From Rickettsia endosymbiont of Lasioglossum villosulum (GTDB lineage Bacteria > Pseudomonadota > Alphaproteobacteria > Rickettsiales > Rickettsiaceae): a stretch of DNA of 64,000 nt. The notes beneath the pieces are model-generated. The model searched no databases, had not been told where the DNA came from, and worked only from the letters and a program-made list of their open reading frames with translations. Shown piece after piece: positions 58,155 to 64,000 of the stretch. The stretch covers positions 806,001 to 870,000 of the forward strand of contig NZ_OZ032152.1 in NCBI RefSeq assembly GCF_964026455.1. Reading direction: 5' to 3'. Every line of letters begins with the position of its first letter. The first letter of the stretch is position 1. Position numbers and translations under genes: made by a program.

Positions 58155-59453
58155 TTATCTAACTATTGTTTGACTTTTTTTATTAGAAAAATTAGGCGTA
58201 GCTATAGGTGATTCAATTTTGATATTGTGAGGTTTAGACTTTAAAGCAAGCCGTTTTGAGTCTTCAAACACTGTTTGATCAAATCTGTACGGGTTAATTT
58301 TTCTAAGCTCTACTAAAGCAGCTTTATTATTATGTATTTCATTGAGATTTACATTTCGAAGTTTAGAGTTGTCTGATATTTTTTTTGTATTTTCATCTAT
58401 AAAATGCTTTAAACCTGTAACAAATTCATTATTTTTTAAACCTTTTGAAAGAGTAGTAATTTTATTATCTATATGCTTGTTATTTGCCTTAATATGAGTA
58501 TCTAAGACATTCTCTAATTTTTCTCTCAAATAATCTTTTCCTGTAAAAACTGCTTGTATTTTTTCTAAAAAAGAAGTGCCTTTATTACTAACTGCCTGTA
58601 ACTCATTGATTATTGTGTTATTATATTTAGTTATATAATCTGTATCTAATTTAGATAATAATGTTTCTGTGACCTGCTTATTTTTTGCAACATCTAAGTT
58701 ATTAATCCCTTTTTGTACTGATTCAAACGACTTAATAGCATGATTAGTTTCATAAGTAAATTTAAGGATATTTTCATCAGTCAACTTTTTCTCATCTAAA
58801 ACGCATACATTTTTAACGTCTTTACCAAAAAAATCGCTAGCATTTTTAGCAATTTGCCGCACTAATGGGTCTAATAATTTTTCATTTTTTAGCAAAGCCG
58901 AAACTGTATCTTGCGATATTTCTACATATTTATTTATTTTACCTATAAGAGCGTCTTTTTCATCTTTAAATATTGGTTGGTTTTCTTTAGCAAAATTAGC
59001 GTACATAAATATACGGTTTTTTACACGCTCATTTACAAGATTATCTACATTTTTTTGGCTTGATAATTCTGCTTCTAACTGCTTAGGAAGCTTTTCCATT
59101 TCTTCCTTAATTTCTTTAAAAGCTTGAGGATTGTACCCTTCTTTTTCCCATTTTGCTATTTGTTTGTTGTTATTTTTTATAGTTGCAATAATACTTTTAA
59201 CATCATTTTTTTTACTAGGATCAGAAGATATATTTTTAGGGTCATCAGGATCAGAATATATTAGATTTTGAATTGTTTTTTTTACATCAGGATCATTTAC
59301 ATTAATTTCTTTTTTTTTAAATCCCTCGTTAATTAACCCTTGTACTAAATAGTTTTTTGTTTCTTTTAAGTCTTTTCTTAATAATTGTATTAAATCATTT
59401 TCTTTATCTTTACTCCTAACCTCATGCTGTGCTTCTTGTAACTTTATAGCCAT
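58155..59453 (-). CDS. Coiled-coil hypothetical protein, paralog of the 214-residue neighbour
   Basis: 432 residues, hydrophilic and almost fully helical, with no signal peptide. The C-terminal third contains NKGTSFLEKIQAVFTGKDYL and ALVELRKINPYRFDQTVFE, which match DKGTSLWEKFKSIFTGKDYL and NLVEIRKANPEIFDKLLFA in the gene at 59647-60291. Thus the two are tandem duplicates sharing a C-terminal domain. Ends with SQTIVR. Not recognised otherwise; secretion as an effector is inference. Confidence 0.78.
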   Translation of the reverse strand: MAIKLQEAQHEVRSKDKENDLIQLLRKDLKETKNYLVQGLINEGFKKKEINVNDPDVKKTIQNLIYSDPDDPKNISSDPSKKNDVKSIIATIKNNNKQIAKWEKEGYNPQAFKEIKEEMEKLPKQLEAELSSQKNVDNLVNERVKNRIFMYANFAKENQPIFKDEKDALIGKINKYVEISQDTVSALLKNEKLLDPLVRQIAKNASDFFGKDVKNVCVLDEKKLTDENILKFTYETNHAIKSFESVQKGINNLDVAKNKQVTETLLSKLDTDYITKYNNTIINELQAVSNKGTSFLEKIQAVFTGKDYLREKLENVLDTHIKANNKHIDNKITTLSKGLKNNEFVTGLKHFIDENTKKISDNSKLRNVNLNEIHNNKAALVELRKINPYRFDQTVFEDSKRLALKSKPHNIKIESPIATPNFSNKKSQTIVR

Positions 59454-59576
59454 ATGTTACCTATTATTAAAACATTTGATATATTAGATATCAAAATTCC
59501 ATAATTTGCAACTTTTTTATCTTTTGATAGAAATATTTAAAAAATTAACGATGTAAAATAACTAAGATAGGTTCTA

Positions 59577-59626
59577 TGAAGATTTCTAATACATATCCCA
59601 TTTTAAGGTATTTTTAGAAATCTTCA
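59577..59626. repeat. Inverted repeat between the two coiled-coil paralogs
   Basis: tgaagatttctaa (59577-59589) and ttagaaatcttca (59614-59626) are exact reverse complements with a 24-base loop. Lies downstream of the 214-residue gene; could be a processing or terminator stem, though no T run follows. Confidence 0.55.
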
Positions 59627-59646
59627 CAGCTTGGAAAGAAGGCTAA

Positions 59647-60291
59647 TTAAAGACCAGGTCCTCTTGTTCTTACTTTCTGATTCTCTTGATGAATAGCAGG
59701 TTTGTCTTTTGAAGATGTTTGAGATTGGTTGGCAAATAATAATTTATCAAATATTTCAGGATTTGCTTTTCTTATTTCAACTAAATTAAGATTAGGATTA
59801 TTAACTTCTTTCGGCTCAACAGTTTTATTCATTAATTTTGTTAAGCCGGCAGCAATTTGTTCGTTTGTTAAAGCATTTGAAAAGATTTTATTATCAATTT
59901 CTTTTTTTACATATTCATCACTTAACGCTGCATATTTATTTACTGATTGTTCTAATCTTTCCTCTAAATAATCTTTACCTGTAAAAATTGATTTAAACTT
60001 TTCCCAGAGAGAAGTACCTTTGTCATTAATTTCTTTTAGCTCCGAGACTATTCTAGGACTATTGTCAGTTAGATAAGCAGAATCTAAATTCTTTAAAATT
60101 GTTCCTGTTTTTTCAATAAGTTTTTCATTGGTACTCTCATATAAAGGAGCAAAAAGCCTAACAATAGGCTCTAACATTTTACTTTCTTGAGTATTTTTAT
60201 CTAATCTTTCTGTCAGTTTCTTCTGCTGCTTTAGAAATTTCTTTTCTATCCATTTCCGATTCTGTATATGTTTTTTTATTTTTTTTCCCAC
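59647..60291 (-). CDS. Coiled-coil hypothetical protein, short paralog
   Basis: 214 codons from GTG at 60291 (VGKKIKKHIQNRKW); no ATG nearby, so the 5' end may have been lost. Shares the 'KGTS.(W/L)EK...FTGKDYL' and 'ExRKxNPxxFD' blocks with the 432-residue neighbour. The N-terminal half is basic and helical. It ends KVRTRGPGL. Unknown function. Confidence 0.68.
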   Translation of the reverse strand: MGKKIKKHIQNRKWIEKKFLKQQKKLTERLDKNTQESKMLEPIVRLFAPLYESTNEKLIEKTGTILKNLDSAYLTDNSPRIVSELKEINDKGTSLWEKFKSIFTGKDYLEERLEQSVNKYAALSDEYVKKEIDNKIFSNALTNEQIAAGLTKLMNKTVEPKEVNNPNLNLVEIRKANPEIFDKLLFANQSQTSSKDKPAIHQENQKVRTRGPGL

Positions 60292-60313
60292 TATGAATAA
60301 ATTCCTTACATTG

Positions 60314-60913
60314 TTACAATTTTTGTTGTGATAAAGAATTAGGTAATTTTTCTATAACTGCTTCTAGTAGTTTTTCAGTATATATCTCTGCGGGAATCTT
60401 ATTATTACTCACTTCAACTAATGATTCATTAATTGCATTTGTTAAAGTATTTATATCTTGATCATTAAATTCATTTAGTACAGGTTTCATTGATTCTAAA
60501 TCTAAACTTACCCTAAATCCTTTTAAATTACCTTAAATTTTTGCAGCATAAAGTTTAATTTTATCTCTATTTTGCTTTGTAGTTATTGCAGCATTTTGTT
60601 TTGCATTTTCATTTATACTATCAACAAGATTTTGAATTCTCTCTTCTTTAAGATAGGACCTTATAAGGTCATAACCTAAATCTAACGCTCCACCAAAATT
60701 TTGTACATATTGAAGCGGTTGATCAAAAAAAGAAAGATCTTTAGGTACTAATTTTAAATTTTTTGCTTCTTCAATCTCATTAATTTTTTCATCAGCTATA
60801 TCTTTCTTTGGTAATTGCTGAGCTTGATCATCAATATTTAAATCCTTTTCTTGAATATCAATTATATCTTCCATTTCCTGAACTCTATCATCAGCTTTTA
60901 AATTCTCTATCAT
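60314..60913 (-). pseudogene. Hypothetical acidic helical protein, interrupted by an in-frame stop
   Basis: The open part (60533-60913) is 126 codons, acidic (RVQEMEDIIDIQEKDLNIDD), ending KLYAAKI. Directly after the TAA at 60533-60535 the same frame goes on GNLKGFRVSLDLESMKPVL ... EKLPNSLSQQKL to TAA at 60314-60316. A single CAA or AAA to TAA change would explain it; the whole protein would be about 200 residues. Upstream of, and on the same strand as, the coiled-coil paralogs. Family unknown. Confidence 0.65.
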
Positions 60914-61000
60914 ATTATTCCTTTTTTAATTTATTTTAAATAATAATAAACATAATAGAAAAAATGCCAAATTAATTTTAAATTCTAGAAAAAAAAATAG

Positions 61001-62962
61001 TTAAAATTTGTAAAAAGAATCATATTTTTTTATAGAAGATGTGCGGATAATAATTTCCTCTGGGATTTCAGCTAAGAACCTTGATGGGTATGATCTGACT
61101 ATTTCGTAGAATATTTTACGGCTTTCAGCATGGGTAATATAAAGCTCTTTTTTAGCTCTAGTAATACCAACATAAGCAATGCGGCGTTCTTCTTCCAAAC
61201 CTTTTTCACCCTCTTCATCTAAAGATCTTTGAGACGGAAACACCCCCTCTTCCCAACCTGGCAAAAATACTACATCAAATTCAAGACCCTTAGCACCGTG
61301 TAGTGTCATTATTGTTACAGAACCACCATAATTGGTTTCTAAAACTTCATTTTCCATAACTAAGCTAGAATGCTCAATAAAATCATGAATATCGTTAAAC
61401 TCAGCAATAGCTCTTAGCATTTCGTTGATATTCTCGATCCTGCCTAAAGCTTCTTCAGTTTTCTCTTCCTGAAGCATTTCTAAATATCCGGAATCATCGA
61501 GTATTGCTTTAGTTACATTTATTGGAGCATCAAAGCTAAATCTTTCATGCCAATTGCTAATTTTGGTAACTAAATCTTTTAAAGTTTCATAGGATTTTGT
61601 TTTTATCTCACCATTTTCTAGCATTTCTTTAATAGCAGCGAAATTAGAGATATTTTTTTCTATAGCATACGTTTTAATTTTATTTAAAGTAGCTGCTCCT
61701 ATTGCTCTTTTCGGTACGTTAATAATACGCTCTAATGCTAAATTATCATTCTGGTTTAAGGCAATACGGATATAAGCAAGCACGTCTCTTATTTCCATAC
61801 GTTCATAGAACCGCAAACCGCCGATAATTTTATAAGGCATAGCACTATTTATAAAGGCTTCTTCAAAGCTTCTAGTTTGAAACCCTGCTCGCACTAATAT
61901 AGCAATATTTCCTGCACTATACCTTCCCTCTCGCACTAACCTAGCTATTTCGGAGGCAATATATCTTGCTTCTTCTTTATCATTCCAGCAAGATATAATT
62001 TTGATCTTTTCGCCGCTTTCCTTATCAGTCCATAAGGTTTTGCCATGACGATTTTTATTGTTATTAATAACATTTGAAGCAGCCGCAAGAATTGGCAGAG
62101 TTGATCTATAATTCTGCTCCAATTTAATAATTGTGGCGTTTAAAAAATCCTTTTCAAAACGTAATATATTACCAACTTCTGCACCACGCCAACCATAAAT
62201 AGACTGATCATCATCACCAACACAACAGATATTTTTACTTAAGCTCGCAAGCATTCTTGCCCACAAATATTGCACGACATTAGTATCTTGATACTCATCA
62301 ATTAAAATATAACGATATTTTTCTTGATAATATTTTAATATCTCAGGGTTTTTAATGAAAAGCTCATTATTATAAAGCAGTAAATCCCCAAAATCCACTA
62401 CGTTAGAGATCAGTAAATTTTGCTGATATTCTTCATAAACAAGTTTTGCTACACGTTGCAGCGGTAAATTAGTATCAGAGCTTGAAAGCTTATTTGGCAA
62501 TAAACCTTGATCTTTCCAACGTGAGATTACGATATGTATTAATTTAGGAGCATATTTTTTAGTATCAATATTTTTGAGCTTTACTATATCCTTAATCAAT
62601 CTTAGTTGATCATCTTGATTAATAATAGTGAATCTGCTATTTAAACCAAGATTTAAATGCTCTATTTGATCACGCAATATCCTTGCTGCCATTGAGTGGA
62701 AAGTACCAATGTTAAGACCGTAAGAGCTAACCAAATTATGGACTCTTTCCTGCATCTCTTTTGCTGCTTTATTCGTAAAAGTAACAGCTAAAATATTTTG
62801 AGGGGATGCTAAATTTTGATGAATAATATTTGCAATTCTTGAGGTTAGTACTTTCGTCTTACCAGTTCCTGCCCCTGCAAGCAAAAGAAGCGGTCCTTCG
62901 GTATGAAGAACTGCTTTTTGTTGCTGCTCATTTAATGAATGTAAGAAGTCTTGATTTGGCAT
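61001..62962 (-). CDS. uvrD: ATP-dependent DNA helicase UvrD/PcrA
   Basis: 653 residues. SF1A motifs in order: Q motif [15 protein letters not shown], Walker [17 protein letters not shown] (residues about 26-41), Ia [85 protein letters not shown] and [21 protein letters not shown]. It unwinds DNA in excision and mismatch repair. Slightly shorter than E. coli UvrD (720) because the C-terminal tail is missing, as is usual in Rickettsia. Intact. Confidence 0.96.
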   Translation of the reverse strand: MPNQDFLHSLNEQQQKAVLHTEGPLLLLAGAGTGKTKVLTSRIANIIHQNLASPQNILAVTFTNKAAKEMQERVHNLVSSYGLNIGTFHSMAARILRDQIEHLNLGLNSRFTIINQDDQLRLIKDIVKLKNIDTKKYAPKLIHIVISRWKDQGLLPNKLSSSDTNLPLQRVAKLVYEEYQQNLLISNVVDFGDLLLYNNELFIKNPEILKYYQEKYRYILIDEYQDTNVVQYLWARMLASLSKNICCVGDDDQSIYGWRGAEVGNILRFEKDFLNATIIKLEQNYRSTLPILAAASNVINNNKNRHGKTLWTDKESGEKIKIISCWNDKEEARYIASEIARLVREGRYSAGNIAILVRAGFQTRSFEEAFINSAMPYKIIGGLRFYERMEIRDVLAYIRIALNQNDNLALERIINVPKRAIGAATLNKIKTYAIEKNISNFAAIKEMLENGEIKTKSYETLKDLVTKISNWHERFSFDAPINVTKAILDDSGYLEMLQEEKTEEALGRIENINEMLRAIAEFNDIHDFIEHSSLVMENEVLETNYGGSVTIMTLHGAKGLEFDVVFLPGWEEGVFPSQRSLDEEGEKGLEEERRIAYVGITRAKKELYITHAESRKIFYEIVRSYPSRFLAEIPEEIIIRTSSIKKYDSFYKF

Positions 62963-63014
62963 ATAATATACTTATTTAGTCCAGTTTGTTGGAGGGCTTG
63001 AAAAGCCTGCTCGA

Positions 63015-63163
63015 TGTCATGCCGTGGCTTGACCACGGCATCCAGAAAATAAATAAAAATACTAATATTATTAGTATTTTAAACTGGATCCCGCGATCAA
63101 GTCGCGGGATGACAATGGTGGAACTGATCCATGCAATAAAGCCGGACAAGCCACGGGATGACA
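63015..63163. repeat. Compound palindromic element, 'gtcatgccg'/'gtcatcccg' family
   Basis: gtcatgccgtggcttgacca ... tactaatattattagtattt ... gatcaagtcgcgggatgac, then a second arm pair closing ccgg acaagccacgggatgac. Related to 6839, 22210 and 26904. Lies between uvrD and the glycosyltransferase gene. Confidence 0.78.
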
Positions 63164-63207
63164 GTGAATAACATAATACCCAATAATACCCTTTTATCAA
63201 TAAAAAT

Positions 63208-64000
63208 TTATCTAATTCTTTTAAGGTTTTTTAGAATATAAGAAAGGGTAATGATAGGATTACAAATTATTATTTTTAATAATTTGAGATAAGAATTTAA
63301 ATTTTTATCCTCAATAAACCAGCTATATAAATCATCTATAGGCTTAATCTTATTGGGAATAATATATTTATCCTTAAATAATTCCTTTAAAGCTTTTTTA
63401 GCTTTTTGGGCTTCTGCTTTACGTTCAGTTGTTAGGCTCTGATTATGCACCATATAAAAATATAACGACTCTGGTATATGAGCAAATTTCGTAACAAGCC
63501 CAAACCGAAGCCAATATTCATAATCATCAACTAAATGCATGTTTTCGTTATATCCACCTACTCTCTTTGCTATATCTGCTCTGTATAAAAAGCATGCTCC
63601 AACACAATCACGAATAGGCAAAAATTCCGGAGATTCTTGATAGAGCCTTGCCCCTATTTTGCCCTGCTCATCAATTAAAGTATAATCGGTATAAACAAGC
63701 CCTATATCCGGTGAATTATCTAAAACATTATTCATTCTTGCTAAAGCATCTTCGTGCAGAAAATTATCATCGGAAGTCCAAGTAAAATACTGCCCTTTAG
63801 CCTCTTTAAAAGCAATATTAAGACTAGCTGGCAATTTTTTATTAGGCTCATTTCTTATTACTTTAATACGCTGATCCTGCTTTGCATATTCCTTTGCTAT
63901 TTCAAAGCTTTTATCTTTAGAGCAATCATCGATTATAATAAGCTCAAAATCTTTAAATGTTTGATTAAGACAGCTCTCAATAGCTTTCGGCAATAACTTC
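63208..64000 (-). CDS. Glycosyltransferase family 2 (GT-A fold), N-terminus beyond window
   Basis: The frame is open to the right edge, so the start is outside; about 264 codons are seen. The first visible part LPKAIESCLNQTFKDFELII is the usual continuation after the (unseen) 'VSVIMPVYN' strand. Then IIDDCSKDKSFEIA, QYFTWTSDDNFLHEDALAR (DxD metal motif as SDD) and GACFLYRADIAKRVGGYNE. It most likely adds a sugar to LPS or another surface glycan. The C-terminal 60 residues are helical and membrane-prone (LKLLKIIICNPIITLSYI). Confidence 0.88.
   Translation of the reverse strand, partial: KLLPKAIESCLNQTFKDFELIIIDDCSKDKSFEIAKEYAKQDQRIKVIRNEPNKKLPASLNIAFKEAKGQYFTWTSDDNFLHEDALARMNNVLDNSPDIGLVYTDYTLIDEQGKIGARLYQESPEFLPIRDCVGACFLYRADIAKRVGGYNENMHLVDDYEYWLRFGLVTKFAHIPESLYFYMVHNQSLTTERKAEAQKAKKALKELFKDKYIIPNKIKPIDDLYSWFIEDKNLNSYLKLLKIIICNPIITLSYILKNLKRIR

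Noticed and set aside
62976..63200. Overlapping small frames on both strands between uvrD and the GT2 gene
   Set aside because: Both are translations of the compound palindrome at 63015-63163.

Overview
The window reads as chromosome of a Rickettsia species (order Rickettsiales, obligate intracellular alphaproteobacteria). It is very AT-rich, has long non-coding gaps, carries many decaying genes beside intact housekeeping genes, and is littered with at least three families of dispersed palindromic elements of the Rickettsia palindromic element (RPE) kind, some lying in frame inside genes. The exact species cannot be fixed from the sequence alone.

Layout. 1-3944: start of a bacterial alpha-2-macroglobulin (minus strand, runs off the left edge). 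4296-6667: a frameshift-split candidate effector with a nucleic-acid-deaminase-like N half and a TIKI/ChaN-like C half. 7197-14185: minus-strand housekeeping block dnaN, pheT-pheS, mtaB-dapF. 14208-16177: PD-(D/E)XK (Rpn-type) transposase-like gene and a GT4 glycosyltransferase. 16252-22243: a tripartite RND efflux set in which the outer-membrane and adaptor genes are open but the pump is broken in three places. 22450-23394: mdh. 23661-26767: Rickettsia-type hypotheticals, an LprI-like lysozyme inhibitor and a stand-alone lipase-like protein behind a consensus sigma70 promoter. 27213-29671: cysQ and two DUF2608 proteins. 29964-32882: broken gene-transfer-agent host-specificity gene. 32978-39035: a TPR protein convergent with a 1306-residue lipase-like/NB-ARC/TPR STAND protein. 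39086-42838: DUF167 protein, htpG, hemA. 43025-46339: accessory genes (2H phosphoesterase-like, tandem winged-helix-like repeats, dead methyltransferase, ankyrin protein). 46477-52166: 3-hydroxyacyl-CoA dehydrogenase/enoyl-CoA hydratase fusion, comF, decayed hypothetical, ubiH-like monooxygenase, mrpF-like gene. 52454-52747: tRNA-Asp and a decayed tandem copy. 52920-56617: small conserved gene, hpf, broken gamma-carbonic anhydrase, glutamine-synthetase-like gene, pgeF, and a peptide-deformylase-like gene lacking two metal ligands. 56794-60913: cluster of Rickettsia-type helical proteins, partly paralogous and partly broken. 61001-64000: uvrD and a partial GT2 glycosyltransferase.

The most interesting system is the STAND-type protein at 35115-39035. 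Its order (lipase-like domain, NB-ARC switch, TPR sensor) is that of NLR-like immune receptors and bacterial anti-phage STAND ATPases, and a shorter paralog of its lipase domain stands alone at 25613-26767. The second theme is a set of candidate secreted proteins (deaminase/TIKI split gene, ankyrin protein, coiled-coil cluster), several of which end in a C-terminal arginine. The third is gene erosion and palindrome insertion: palindromes supply residues inside PheT and the RND pump, part of the signal peptide of the efflux lipoprotein, and the last codons of mtaB. All frameshifts named here were read from the given sequence; each could be real decay or a sequencing error, but their concentration in dispensable genes favours decay.
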